Shown piece by piece: positions 41,057 through 50,127 of a stretch of 64,000 nucleotides of DNA. Source of the stretch: UBA4479 sp963974935 (GTDB taxonomy: Bacteria > Pseudomonadota > Alphaproteobacteria > Rhodospirillales > Casp-alpha2); contig CAXBEV010000017.1 in NCBI GenBank assembly GCA_963974935.1, positions 1 to 64,000 on the forward strand, in the 5' to 3' direction. Position numbers and translations under genes: made by a program. Below the pieces are notes generated by a model, which made no database searches, was not told the DNA's origin, and saw nothing but the letters and a program-made list of their open reading frames with translations. Each line of letters begins with the position of its first letter. The stretch's first letter is position 1.

Positions 41057-41905
41057 TTAGAGCGATAACCCATCCGCATGCAGCATTAACCCCCGAAACG
41101 GCTGCCAAAGGCTCGCCGGCCGAACGATGCCGAGCATGTGTGGTTGCAGGTCGCTGTGTGCCGCATACGGGGTCTGTGTCGCAAGATCGTCGGCGCGCCC
41201 GCCCGCCTCGGCGACGATCAGACAGCCTGCCGCGTGGTCCCAAGGTTTGATCCGGCCGCCGTAGCGCGCCATGTCGAGCGTGCCGTTGGCGATGTCCATA
41301 TACTCGCGCCCCACGCAGCGATAGCGCTCGACAATGGTGGGCAGCGCGACTTCCATCTCGTCCGCAGCTTGTTCCAATCGATGGCGTAATTTGATGCCCG
41401 CGGTCATCGTGGTGTCGGTAAACGCTGTTGTGCCGGGGGCTTGGATGGTGGCCAAGGCATCGTTTGGTCCATAAACCGCGCCTTCGCCCGCTACCGCCAT
41501 TGCGGCATCGCCCTGCATCGGATCAATGATCCAACCGCCCCGCGTGGTGCCGTTTTGCACCAGCGCAACGATCACCGTGAAGGGTTGGCGCCCGTGCGCG
41601 AAGTTGTGCGTGCCGTCGACAGGATCGACGATCCATACGGGATCGTCCCCGTCCAACAGTTTCATGCAATCGGGATTGGCCTCGAACATCTCTTCGCCGA
41701 GTACGCGGCTGCCCGGCACCAAGTCTGGCAGGCGTCGCTCAAACGCAGCTTCAGATGCGCGGTCGGCAATGGTGACCAAGTCGCCGGGCCGTTTTTCATC
41801 GATTTCGTGCGCCGCTAGCTTTTGGAAGCGCGGCACGATTTCGCTGGCCGCCACGTCGCGCATCATGTCGAGCACGCGGGCTGGATTGTTGAGAATACGT
41901 TGCAT
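41057..41905 (-). CDS. Inositol-monophosphatase family phosphatase
   Basis: 282 aa. Li-sensitive phosphatase motifs: GDLVTIADRASEAAFERRL, LGEEMFE (metal Glu), VWIVDPVDGTHNFAHG (DPIDGT-type) and KPWDHAAGCLIVAEAGG (WDxAAG). Substrates in the family include inositol phosphate, 3'-phosphoadenosine phosphate and histidinol phosphate; I cannot choose between them. It is coupled to the upstream 89-aa gene through a TGATG overlap and ends in a strong terminator. Confidence 0.9.
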   Translation of the reverse strand: MQRILNNPARVLDMMRDVAASEIVPRFQKLAAHEIDEKRPGDLVTIADRASEAAFERRLPDLVPGSRVLGEEMFEANPDCMKLLDGDDPVWIVDPVDGTHNFAHGRQPFTVIVALVQNGTTRGGWIIDPMQGDAAMAVAGEGAVYGPNDALATIQAPGTTAFTDTTMTAGIKLRHRLEQAADEMEVALPTIVERYRCVGREYMDIANGTLDMARYGGRIKPWDHAAGCLIVAEAGGRADDLATQTPYAAHSDLQPHMLGIVRPASLWQPFRGLMLHADGLSL

Positions 41906-42174
41906 CAGTTGATATACAGGTCCCGGTCTCGGTGATAGGCCGCGGCGGCGTCATCTAAAATGCGCTTCGCCTCGGGTGAATGGTCGGCACGCTGGACCAG
42001 CAACTCGGTCACAAACGCCGAAAACGTCACCGCCTCGCCCTTGCCGCGCAGTTGAAACGCGTGTGCGAAGGCGGTCAACATCCGGTGCGTATGCTCGCGC
42101 GCCATGACGTTCAGTTGACGTTTCACAAAGCGCTGCGTCAATCGCCATTTATGCTGAGCTTCCCGCGTTGCCAT
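41905..42174 (-). CDS. Conserved-looking 89-aa protein, function unknown
   Basis: All-helical and basic: HKWRLTQRFVKRQLNVMAREHTHRMLTAFAHAFQLRGKGEAVTFSAFVTELLVQRADHSPEAKRILDDAAAAYHRD. No family recognised. One-base stop/start overlap (TGATG) with the IMPase gene argues that it is translated. The 12-bp palindrome TCTACTAGTAGA lies 14 bp upstream of its start, where an operator or leader element would sit. Confidence 0.7.
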   Translation of the reverse strand: MATREAQHKWRLTQRFVKRQLNVMAREHTHRMLTAFAHAFQLRGKGEAVTFSAFVTELLVQRADHSPEAKRILDDAAAAYHRDRDLYIN

Positions 42175-42187
42175 ATTAGACCCCTTC

Positions 42188-42199
42188 TCTACTAGTAGA
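42188..42199. repeat. Palindrome TCTACTAGTAGA, copy 3
   Basis: Same perfect 12-mer as at 14024 and 19335, here upstream of the 89-aa gene on the minus strand. Its recurrence is not explained by mazG duplication. Confidence 0.75.
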
Positions 42200-42228
42200 T
42201 TAGGTTCTTATAGCGTGTTTTTTGATCC

Positions 42229-42345
42229 CGGACCAGATCCGGGATAAGCCCTGGGGTTTTTCTGGGAAGTCGCGGTGTTGGTGGGGCTGTTTTTGTTGAT
42301 TGAACCACACACCCGCGGCTTCCCGGACGCCGTAGGCGATCCGGG
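42229..42345. repeat. Pair of short REP-like palindromes after hflX
   Basis: ATCCCGGA-CCAGA-TCCGGGAT (42229-42249) and CCCGGA...TCCGGG (42322-42345). They share the TCCCGG core with the family A repeats and lie between the hflX stop and the 89-aa gene. The second is 14 bp past hflX and may also act in termination. Confidence 0.65.
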
Positions 42346-42358
42346 ATTTTGCTGCGTC

Positions 42359-43777
42359 TTAGTGCGGCAGTGGCACCATCGGAATATCGAAGGTACTTTC
42401 GAATCTGCCCGCAAGGTCAGGCGCGATGCGGACGTCGACGCGGATGGTTTTCTCGGTATCGACTTTTGCCAGCACCTCGGCGTTTTCGTACAACCAAGCC
42501 AGTGCGGCGCCGTCGGTAAAGGCGAGTTCGATGCGCGCCGTGATATGGTCGCGGGTCAACAGCGCGTCGACGGCATTCAACAAGTCGTCGCAGCCGTCGC
42601 CGGTCAACGCCGAGATCGGTACCGCGATCTGATTGCCGATGCCGGCTCGGTTGATGACGAATTCCCGGCTTTCGGCATCCAGCAGGTCGATTTTATTCAA
42701 CGCTTCGATCATTGGTTTGCCGAGCATGTCATCGTCATCGGCGATGACATCGCGGGGCACGACGCGAAGCCGGCTGAGCACGTTTAGCACGTCGGTTTTC
42801 TGCTGTTCGCTGTCGGGGTGTGCGACATCGCGCACATGCACGATGACGTCGGCCTCAATCACTTCTTCGAGGGTCGCGTGGAAGGCATTCACCAACTCGT
42901 GCGGCAAGTTCGATACAAAGCCCACCGTATCCGACAAAATCGCGTCCCGCCCGCTCGGCAAGCGGATACCGCGCATGGTCGGATCGAGCGTCGCGAACAG
43001 TTGGTCTTTCGCGGTCACGTCGGCGCTGGTGACGCGGTTGAACAGTGTTGACTTGCCGGCGTTGGTATAGCCAACCAGGGCGACCACCGGGTGCGGCACG
43101 CGTTTGCGGGCCGAGCGGTGCAATTCCCGGGTCCGCGATACGTCTTCCAGGTCTTTTTTCAAGCGGTCGATGCGTTGGCGGATCAAGCGGCGGTCGGTTT
43201 CGATCTGGGTTTCACCCGGGCCGCCCATGAAGCCGACACCACCGCGCTGGCGTTCCAAGTGTGTCCATGACCGCACCAGCCGGCCCAGTTGGTAATTCAA
43301 TTGCGCCAGTTCGACCTGCAAACGCCCCTCACGGGTGCGCGCGCGGGCGCCGAAGATTTCCAAGATCAAGCCGGTGCGGTCCAATACTTTGGCCGACCAT
43401 GCGCGCTCAAGGTTGCGCTGCTGTACGGGCGTGAGTTCCGCGTCGATGATGACGATGGGCGACGGCCCTTCGGCGACGTCGGGATCATCCGGGTCGCCGT
43501 CGCCGATGTCGGGATGGCGGATGCTTTCCAGGACCTCTTCGATTCGTTCAACCACGCCGCCGCCGATCAACGTCGCCGGGCGCGGTCGTTTAATGGTGAA
43601 GGCTTCGGCATGCTTGATGTCGAGATCGATCGCCAATGCCAAGCCGACGGCTTCTTCAAGCCGCGCTTCGCGGGCGCGTTCATCAAGTTCACTGCTGAAG
43701 ATGTCGGGGTGGACGACGACGCAGGTATCCCGCGCCGGTGTGCGGTCTATGCCGCCGCCGCTGCGTCTTTTACTCAC
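42359..43777 (-). CDS. hflX: GTPase HflX
   Basis: 472 aa. An N-terminal HflX domain (EEAVGLALAIDLDIKHAEAFTIKRPRPATLIGGGVVERI, then the conserved QQRNLERAWSAKVLDRTGLILEIFGARARTREG) precedes a coiled-coil linker and a TrmE-Era-like G domain: GYTNAGKSTLFN (G1), DTVGFVSNLPHELVNAFHATLEE (G3 switch II), ALNKIDLLD (G4). HflX binds ribosomes and rescues or splits stalled 70S. It overlaps hfq by four bases, the classical hfq-hflX pair. Confidence 0.96.
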   Translation of the reverse strand: MSKRRSGGGIDRTPARDTCVVVHPDIFSSELDERAREARLEEAVGLALAIDLDIKHAEAFTIKRPRPATLIGGGVVERIEEVLESIRHPDIGDGDPDDPDVAEGPSPIVIIDAELTPVQQRNLERAWSAKVLDRTGLILEIFGARARTREGRLQVELAQLNYQLGRLVRSWTHLERQRGGVGFMGGPGETQIETDRRLIRQRIDRLKKDLEDVSRTRELHRSARKRVPHPVVALVGYTNAGKSTLFNRVTSADVTAKDQLFATLDPTMRGIRLPSGRDAILSDTVGFVSNLPHELVNAFHATLEEVIEADVIVHVRDVAHPDSEQQKTDVLNVLSRLRVVPRDVIADDDDMLGKPMIEALNKIDLLDAESREFVINRAGIGNQIAVPISALTGDGCDDLLNAVDALLTRDHITARIELAFTDGAALAWLYENAEVLAKVDTEKTIRVDVRIAPDLAGRFESTFDIPMVPLPH

Positions 43778-44034
43778 GCATCCTCGTCTGCTTCATCCTT
43801 GCTGTCAGGCTCAAAGAGCTGAACCGGTGTCGACGGCATAATGGTCGAAATTGCGTGCTTATAGACAAGCTGGGTGTGACCGTCGCGGCGCAACAGCACC
43901 GAGAAATTATCGAACCACGTCACGATGCCCTGCAACTTGACTCCGTTAACCAGAAACACCGTCACCGGAGTTTTCTGTTTACGGATGTAATTTAGAAAAA
44001 CGTCCTGCACGTTTTGGGGTTTGTCGGCAGCCAT
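43774..44034 (-). CDS. hfq: RNA chaperone Hfq
   Basis: 86 aa. The Sm1 motif is QDVFLNYIRKQKTPVTVFLVNGVKLQGIVTWFDNFSVLLRR, and the Sm2 motif YKHAIST supplies the U-binding pocket (the usual YKHAIS). A short acidic C-terminus (DSKDEADEDA) follows. The hexamer pairs small RNAs with mRNAs. It is coupled to hflX. The 100-bp region upstream (44035-44134) should hold its promoter. Confidence 0.97.
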   Translation of the reverse strand: MAADKPQNVQDVFLNYIRKQKTPVTVFLVNGVKLQGIVTWFDNFSVLLRRDGHTQLVYKHAISTIMPSTPVQLFEPDSKDEADEDA

Positions 44035-44134
44035 CTTTTTATCCCCTCTTTATGGGCCGCAGTGCGCGGCCATCATGGTTTTTTTTGGGTTTTCTTGGTC
44101 GAGAAGACCATTATTTTCCCTGCGACGCCGAAGC

Positions 44135-44791
44135 TTACATGGTCTGCAAGAAATTGCAAAGCTGAGCACAGCTTACAAAGTGGTGTGTCGGCGGATGCAG
44201 CGGGAACTCGCCAACGCTGGGCGCTTCAGGCCGCACCAACACTGGCACGCAGCCGGCGTTGATGCCGCAGGTCAGGTCGATATCCGCATCGCCGACAAAC
44301 CAGACGTCGGGTCCGCGTGCGATGCCGCCGGGGGCCAATGCCATATCAACCGGCGCCGGATCGGGCTTGTCGCGTTCGGCATCAAAGGCCCCGACGATGC
44401 GCCCGAAGTGCTTCGCCCAATCTAATTGCTCGGCCTCGGCACGTAGATAGTCGCCTTTTTTGTTGGAGACCACGCCCAGATAAACCCCCTGCCCGGCCAG
44501 GTATGTGAGCAAATCCGCAGCGCCCTCGGCAGGTTTAACGGCTTCGGCATGGATTTCCGCATAACGGGCATAAAATACGTCGCCCGCCTGCTCCCATGCG
44601 TCACCAAACAGTTGTGGAAAGCTGTCGCGCATGGAATGGCGCACCTTGGCGCGGGTTTCTTCCATGCTCCATTCCGGCAAACCATAAGCCCGAAATGTGG
44701 TGTTGAGGGCATCTTGAATGGGCGGCCAACTGTCGACCAGGGTGTTGTCCCAATCGAAGACAACCGCACGTGGCAGGTTTGTGTCGTTCAT
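44135..44791 (-). CDS. HAD-family phosphatase (phosphoglycolate-phosphatase-like)
   Basis: 218 aa. Motif I is VVFDWDNTLVDSW (nucleophile Asp and general acid Asp), motif II is LGVVSNKKG, the motif III region is ERDKPDPAPVDMAL and motif IV is VWFVGDADIDLTCGINAG. A helical cap lies between motifs I and II. It resembles Gph-type enzymes that clear phosphoglycolate or other small phosphate esters. It sits between hfq and trkA, where many alphaproteobacteria have no gene. Confidence 0.87.
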   Translation of the reverse strand: MNDTNLPRAVVFDWDNTLVDSWPPIQDALNTTFRAYGLPEWSMEETRAKVRHSMRDSFPQLFGDAWEQAGDVFYARYAEIHAEAVKPAEGAADLLTYLAGQGVYLGVVSNKKGDYLRAEAEQLDWAKHFGRIVGAFDAERDKPDPAPVDMALAPGGIARGPDVWFVGDADIDLTCGINAGCVPVLVRPEAPSVGEFPLHPPTHHFVSCAQLCNFLQTM

Positions 44792-44845
44792 GCGTCTTTG
44801 TGTGTCGAGACGGCGGCTGGGTCAAGGGTCGGATAACTTAAGTCC

Positions 44846-44908
44846 GGGGAGGTCCCGGGTCTCGCTGCGCTCGCCCGGGATGACGAAGGCCGTATCCGGG
44901 ACCTCCCC
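44846..44908. repeat. Dispersed palindromic repeat, family A copy 3
   Basis: GGGGAGGTCCCGGGTCTCGC...CCCGGGATGACG and CCGGGACCTCCCC. A shorter variant of the copies at 10955 and 25964, placed between trkA and the HAD gene. Confidence 0.85.
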
Positions 44909-44948
44909 GTTTAATTCTCACATATGCGATTTCACGGACGCGGCAAAC

Positions 44949-46325
44949 TCAGAAAAACTCAAGCTGCACCGAGAACATTTTTTCGACTTTGCGAATCACG
45001 TCGGCAGCGGCGAACAGGACGACGCGGTCGCCCGCTTCGATCACAGTTGAGCCGCTGGGATAGATCGTCGCGCCATCGCGCACAATGGCGCCGATCAACA
45101 CACCTGCCGGCAGCTTTGCTTCACGCAGCGGCGTGCCGACAAGTTCTGACGTCTGCAATGCCTCGGCCTCAATCAGTTCGCCGAAGTCTTCGCGCAGCGT
45201 GTGCACCGAATGAATCCGTCCGCGCCGCACGTGTTGCAGAATTTTTGATACCGTGATGTTGCGCGGGCTGACCGTGACGTCGATGCCGATAGATCCCACC
45301 AGGTCTTCATAGCCGGCGTTGTTGACCAAGGTCACGACGCGCTGGCAGCCGAATTTCTTGGCCAGCAGACTCGATAAAATATTTGTCTCGTCATCGTTGG
45401 TGACGGCGACCACGGTTTCGGTGCCCGACACATTGGCTTCTTCGAGAATTTGCTGATCGATGACGCTGCCGTGGATGACGATGGTTTTTTCCAGATCACC
45501 GGCGATGGCTTCGGCGCGTTCCTTGTTTTGCTCAATGATTTTAGCGCGCACCCAATCGTGGTTGGCCTCAAGCTCGCGGGCTAAGAACATGCCGATGTTA
45601 CCGCCGCCGAAAATCAGCAGTGAGCGGGCTTCGCGTTCTTCGTGACCGAACGCTGCCATGGCGCGGTCGACCTGATCACTGTCGACGACGAAGTACACCT
45701 CGTCGCCTTCAAGCATTTGGTCTTCGCCGCGCGGCACGATGGGCTTGCCGTCGCGGACCAAGCCGACGATGACGATGTGGAGGTCCGGAAACAATTGTGA
45801 AAGCTGGCGCAGCGGCGTGTTGACCAACGGGCAATCCTGCTTACAGCGTACGCCCAACAGCTTCACACGGTTGTCGACCAGTGGAATCATCTCGAACGCG
45901 CCGGGCACTTCAAGGCGACGGATCACGGCGCGCGCGACCTCAATCTCGGGCGAGATGATGACGTCGATCGGCATGTGATCGCGGGAAAACATGTTTGCCC
46001 ACATCGGCTGTAAATAGCTTTGATTGCGGATCCGCGCGATCTTGGTCGGCACTTCGAACAGCGAGTGTGCGACCTGACAGGCGACCATGTTGGTCTCGTC
46101 CGCAAGCGTGACGGCGATCAGTAAGTCGGCGTCGGCAATCCCGGCGCGCTCAAGCACATCGGGGTGCGAGCCGTGTCCGACGATGCCGTTGACGTCGAAT
46201 GCGTCGGAAATCTGGCGCACCAGGTTTTCCGATTGATCGACGATGGTGACGTCGTGGTTTTCCATGGCCAGGTGTCGGGCGATGTTGGAGCCGACCTGAC
46301 CGGCACCGCATACGATAATTTTCAT
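44949..46325 (-). CDS. trkA: Trk potassium-uptake regulatory protein TrkA
   Basis: 458 aa with two RCK units. First: MKIIVCGAGQVGSNIARHLAMENHDVTIVDQ, then a TrkA-C domain. Second: LLIFGGGNIGMFLARELEANHDW, IIEQNKERAEAIAGDLEKTIVIHG, then a second TrkA-C domain ending VVLFAAADVIRKVEKMF. It binds NAD(H)/ATP and gates TrkG/TrkH K+ transporters at the inner membrane. It follows ntrX as is normal in alphaproteobacteria; no trkH is in the window. Confidence 0.95.
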   Translation of the reverse strand: MKIIVCGAGQVGSNIARHLAMENHDVTIVDQSENLVRQISDAFDVNGIVGHGSHPDVLERAGIADADLLIAVTLADETNMVACQVAHSLFEVPTKIARIRNQSYLQPMWANMFSRDHMPIDVIISPEIEVARAVIRRLEVPGAFEMIPLVDNRVKLLGVRCKQDCPLVNTPLRQLSQLFPDLHIVIVGLVRDGKPIVPRGEDQMLEGDEVYFVVDSDQVDRAMAAFGHEEREARSLLIFGGGNIGMFLARELEANHDWVRAKIIEQNKERAEAIAGDLEKTIVIHGSVIDQQILEEANVSGTETVVAVTNDDETNILSSLLAKKFGCQRVVTLVNNAGYEDLVGSIGIDVTVSPRNITVSKILQHVRRGRIHSVHTLREDFGELIEAEALQTSELVGTPLREAKLPAGVLIGAIVRDGATIYPSGSTVIEAGDRVVLFAAADVIRKVEKMFSVQLEFF

Positions 46326-46431
46326 GATCGTTCCGCCAAGCGGCCCTTGATTCCGTTAATCCAAATGGTGGCGCTGTGTGTCCCGAGACTGCGCGCCGCC
46401 TAAAAATGCACAGCATTTCATATCGCTTATA

Positions 46432-47811
46432 CTACTGTTTGTCCTGGCCGCGCACGCCCAGAGATTTCAGCTTCCGATGCAGGGCCGACCGCTCCATGCC
46501 GACGAACTGCGCGGTTTGCGAGATATTACCGCCGAACCGTTCGACTTGGGCCAGCAGATATTCCCGCTCGAACAGTTCGCGCGCATCACGCAGCGGTAAC
46601 GACATGATTTCCGCTTTGCGTTCAACATCGACGGACGGACCCATGCCCATGATCTCAGGCGGCAACATGGCGCTGGTGATCGCCTGTGTCGGATCGCCGG
46701 GTGCCATGATCAACAATCGTTCGACGACGTTGCGAAGCTCGCGCACGTTGCCGGGCCAGCCATAGGTCTGTAGCGCCGCCAGCGCATCTTCGGTAAAGCC
46801 ACGCGACGGCTGGCCGGATATGTTGGCGGCATTGCCCATGAAGTGACGTGCCAACAACGGGATATCGTCCCGGCGGTCGATCAGTGCCGGCACATGGATC
46901 GGCACCACGTTGAGCCGGTAATACAGGTCTTCGCGGAAGTTACCTTCGTTGATTTCTGCCGTCAGGTCTTTGGTTGTGGATGCCATGACGCGGACGTCGA
47001 CCTGCACTTGCTCGGTGCCGCCGACGCGCTCGAAAATTTGTTCTTGAAGCGCGCGTACGATCTTACCTTGGGTCTCCAGCGGCATGTCGCCGACTTCGTC
47101 GAGCAGCAGTGTGCCCTGGTCGGCACGCTCGAACATACCGATTTTGCGGCTGCGATCGTTGCCGCTTTCGGTCCCGAACAGCTCGGTTTCCATGCGATCT
47201 GGATGCATCGCCGCGCAGTTGATGACCGCAAACGGGCCTTCGGCACGGCGCGAGCGTGCATGCAGTAAGCGTGCGATGACTTCTTTGCCGGCGCCCGGTG
47301 GGCCGGAAATAATGATCCGTGAATTGGTCGGCGCTGCACGCTCAATCGCTTGGCGGACGTCTTTGATCACCATCGATGCGCCGACCAAATCCAATGGCGT
47401 GCCGGCGCGCACGCGAAGCTCGGCGTTTTCCCGCCTCAGCCTTGATGCCTCCATCGCGCGTTCGATCAGCAACAGCATGCGTTCCGACTTAAACGGCTTT
47501 TCGATGAAGTCGTAAGCACCGTCTTGGATCGCCTGCACGGCAGTCTCGACAGAGCCGTGACCGCTCATCATCAATACCGGCGTTTCCGGATGTAGACGTT
47601 TGATTTCTTTAAGGATACCGAGGCCGTCCAACTCGCTGCCCTGCAGCCAGATGTCCAACAGCACGAGGCCCGGCGGTTGTTCACTGACGGCAGCAAGTGC
47701 GCTGGTGCTGTCGTGGGCTTCGCGGGTCTCAAAACCCTCGTCACCTAGAATTTCTGCCGTCAATGTGCGGATGTCCCGCTCGTCGTCGACAATCAGAATA
47801 TCTTGCGCCAT
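46432..47811 (-). CDS. ntrX: Response regulator NtrX
   Basis: 459 aa. Receiver (residues 1-125: DILIVDDERDIRT, phospho-Asp in LVLLDIWLQG, Lys in FIEKPFK), AAA+ domain (GPPGAGKEVIARLLHARS, ADQGTLLLDEVGDMPLE), and a C-terminal Fis-type HTH (ISQTAQFVGMERSALHRKLKSLG). The GAFTGA loop that contacts sigma-54 is missing: after ELFGTESG the sequence reads NDRSRKIGMFERAD. This agrees with alphaproteobacterial NtrX acting without sigma-54. Its kinase NtrY is encoded 39 bp upstream. Confidence 0.95.
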   Translation of the reverse strand: MAQDILIVDDERDIRTLTAEILGDEGFETREAHDSTSALAAVSEQPPGLVLLDIWLQGSELDGLGILKEIKRLHPETPVLMMSGHGSVETAVQAIQDGAYDFIEKPFKSERMLLLIERAMEASRLRRENAELRVRAGTPLDLVGASMVIKDVRQAIERAAPTNSRIIISGPPGAGKEVIARLLHARSRRAEGPFAVINCAAMHPDRMETELFGTESGNDRSRKIGMFERADQGTLLLDEVGDMPLETQGKIVRALQEQIFERVGGTEQVQVDVRVMASTTKDLTAEINEGNFREDLYYRLNVVPIHVPALIDRRDDIPLLARHFMGNAANISGQPSRGFTEDALAALQTYGWPGNVRELRNVVERLLIMAPGDPTQAITSAMLPPEIMGMGPSVDVERKAEIMSLPLRDARELFEREYLLAQVERFGGNISQTAQFVGMERSALHRKLKSLGVRGQDKQ

Positions 47812-47850
47812 CAGATTTCACGTCTTTTTATTGGAAAGGCTGGACCCAGT

Positions 47851-50127
47851 TTAACTTGTTTTGAGGCTTGCCGCGACCCGCATTGCGTTATCTTCGTCGT
47901 TTTCTTGTTTGTTTTTTTGGGCTTCATTCGGGCCGCTTTGTCGCGTTTTCCCCAGTGGCAACGACATCTTAACCCGAGCGCCGCGCGGTTCACGGTCGCT
48001 GAGTTCAAGCAGGCCATCATGTTCTTCGATAATTTTTTTCACGATGGCGAGGCCAAGTCCAGTGCCCTTGTCGCGGGTCGTCACATAGGGCTCGGTCAGG
48101 CGGTCACGTCCGTCTTCCGGTAGGCCGCGTCCATCGTCATCGATGGTGATGATGACCTCGCCATCCGCCTGTGCCATGTGCAATTGCACCTCGCCTTTGA
48201 TATCGTTGCCCCCTTCTTCGCGGGCCCCCTCGATCGATTCGGCAGCGTTTTTGAGCACGTTTGTCAGCACCCTGGAAATCTGCCGCGCGTCACATTGGAT
48301 GTAGACATCGTCCGCCGGCAGTTCGCTGGTGAACGTCACGTCGGCGTCACGGTTTTGCTCAAGGAACACCGCTTGGCGGCACAGCTCGGATATATTTTCG
48401 CGTTTGAAATCCGGTTGCGGCATACGCGCGAAGGATGAAAACTCGTCGACCATGCGGCCGATGTCACCGACTTGACGGATGATGGTGTCGGTGCATTTTT
48501 TGAACGTTTCCGGGTCGTCTTTGATTTGGCGTAAGTATTTCCGATTGAGCCGCTCGGCCGACAGTTGGATCGGGGTTAGCGGGTTTTTGATTTCGTGCGC
48601 GATGCGCCGCGCGACATCGGCCCAGGCGGCCTTGCGCTGCGCCGACAGCAACTCGGTCACGTCGTCGAAGGTGGCGACGTAGCCGATCACGTCGTCGTCC
48701 AAGTATTCAGCGGCGATCCGCACCAGCAGCGTTTTCGCGTCGCCATCACGCGAAAACGAAATTTCCGCCTGCTGCATACGGTCCGGGCGGCTTGTGGCTT
48801 GGCGCAGCAGATCTGCGAGTTCGGGCACGGTCTCGGCCAAAGGTGCGCCGATGTGCTCCAATAGGTCCATGTCCAATAGCTCGGTCGCACGGCGGTTCGG
48901 CAGATTGATGCGCCCTTTCGCATCCAGGCCGATAACACCGGCGCTGACACCGGCGAGCACGGTCTCGGTAAAGCGGCGCCGTTCGTCGAGCTCTTTGTTG
49001 ACCTCAAGCAGGCCCTGTTGCTGGCTGGCGATGCGTTGCGTCATATTGTTGAACGCGCGGCCTAGCACGCCGATCTCGTCCCGCGCGCTTGCGGTATCAA
49101 CGCGGGCCGTCAAATCACCTTTTGAAACATCGTCAGCAGCATCGATCAGGTCGGTAATCGGTTCGGCCAATTGTGCCGACACCGTCATGCCGATCCACAC
49201 CGCCGCCATCAGCAAAATCAGCACGGCCACCAAATAGATCAGCACGAAGCTGATCTGCACGCCGGACCGCGTTGCTTCCAGGGCTTTGTACTCATCGAAC
49301 GCTTGGCGGATAGCAGAGATGTGTTGCAGCACACGGGGATCGACAAAACGCTCGACCAGCAAATATGCATCGACAAATCGGTTGAGGCGCACTAAGGCGC
49401 GCACTTTATCAGTGGTTTCCGAATTCAGCAGCGTCACTTCGCCGTTACTGGCTTTTGCAATGGCGTCCGGAGGAATCTCTTCGATGGTCGTCGACAGCGC
49501 AAAGTCCGAACGCGCGATGATGTTGCCGAGGCTGTCGATGACCAAGGCTTCCGGCAGCCCCCGCAGCGACGCGCTTGACGACAAAATACGATTGAATTGC
49601 CAGGGGTTTTCGGTCAGCAGCGGTGCATTTTGATTGAGCAAAAACGCGACACTGTAGGCTTGGTTGGCGATGTTTTCCCGGTGCTCTTTGACATACGCCT
49701 CGGTCACACCGACGGATTCACGGAGCGCGCCTGAGACCCGGTCGTTGAACCAAGCCTCAAGCCCAAAATTCAACGAGAGATACGAAAATGCCGCGACCAA
49801 CACCGCCGGCGTCACCGCGATCATGGCGAACAGCATCACCAGCCTGCCCTGCAGACCGGCACCCGCGCGGCCACGTCTGCGGGCTTGCCATAAGCGGATC
49901 ACGCGCCGGGTCACGACGATACTCAGCGCCAGCAAAAGAACGCCGTCCAAGGTGAGCAGCCAGCGTAGTACGTCGATCCGCTCGCGGACCAGCGTGGTGT
50001 CGGTCATCAGCGCAACGGTGGCGACGCCTGAGGCAACGGCAAGCGCTGCCAGCATAAATGCAAGCCGACGCTGTAGGCTGCTGTTCGACAGCACGCCTTT
50101 GATACCGCGATCTGCGGTCACGCTCAT
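47851..50127 (-). CDS. ntrY: Sensor histidine kinase NtrY
   Basis: 758 aa. Three N-terminal hydrophobic segments (about residues 20-130) surround a short region, and a large periplasmic-type domain leads to a fourth TM near residue 300. HAMP (AQLAEPITDLIDAADDVSKGDLTARVD), PAS (VLAGVSAGVIGLDAKGRINLPNRRATELL), HisKA (RRIAHEIKNPLTPIQLSAERL) and HATPase (NVLKNAAESIEGA, DDGRGLPEDGRDRLTEPYVTTRDKGTGLGLAIVKKI) follow. It phosphorylates NtrX in nitrogen and redox regulation. It overlaps ntrC by four bases. Confidence 0.95.
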   Translation of the reverse strand: MSVTADRGIKGVLSNSSLQRRLAFMLAALAVASGVATVALMTDTTLVRERIDVLRWLLTLDGVLLLALSIVVTRRVIRLWQARRRGRAGAGLQGRLVMLFAMIAVTPAVLVAAFSYLSLNFGLEAWFNDRVSGALRESVGVTEAYVKEHRENIANQAYSVAFLLNQNAPLLTENPWQFNRILSSSASLRGLPEALVIDSLGNIIARSDFALSTTIEEIPPDAIAKASNGEVTLLNSETTDKVRALVRLNRFVDAYLLVERFVDPRVLQHISAIRQAFDEYKALEATRSGVQISFVLIYLVAVLILLMAAVWIGMTVSAQLAEPITDLIDAADDVSKGDLTARVDTASARDEIGVLGRAFNNMTQRIASQQQGLLEVNKELDERRRFTETVLAGVSAGVIGLDAKGRINLPNRRATELLDMDLLEHIGAPLAETVPELADLLRQATSRPDRMQQAEISFSRDGDAKTLLVRIAAEYLDDDVIGYVATFDDVTELLSAQRKAAWADVARRIAHEIKNPLTPIQLSAERLNRKYLRQIKDDPETFKKCTDTIIRQVGDIGRMVDEFSSFARMPQPDFKRENISELCRQAVFLEQNRDADVTFTSELPADDVYIQCDARQISRVLTNVLKNAAESIEGAREEGGNDIKGEVQLHMAQADGEVIITIDDDGRGLPEDGRDRLTEPYVTTRDKGTGLGLAIVKKIIEEHDGLLELSDREPRGARVKMSLPLGKTRQSGPNEAQKNKQENDEDNAMRVAASLKTS

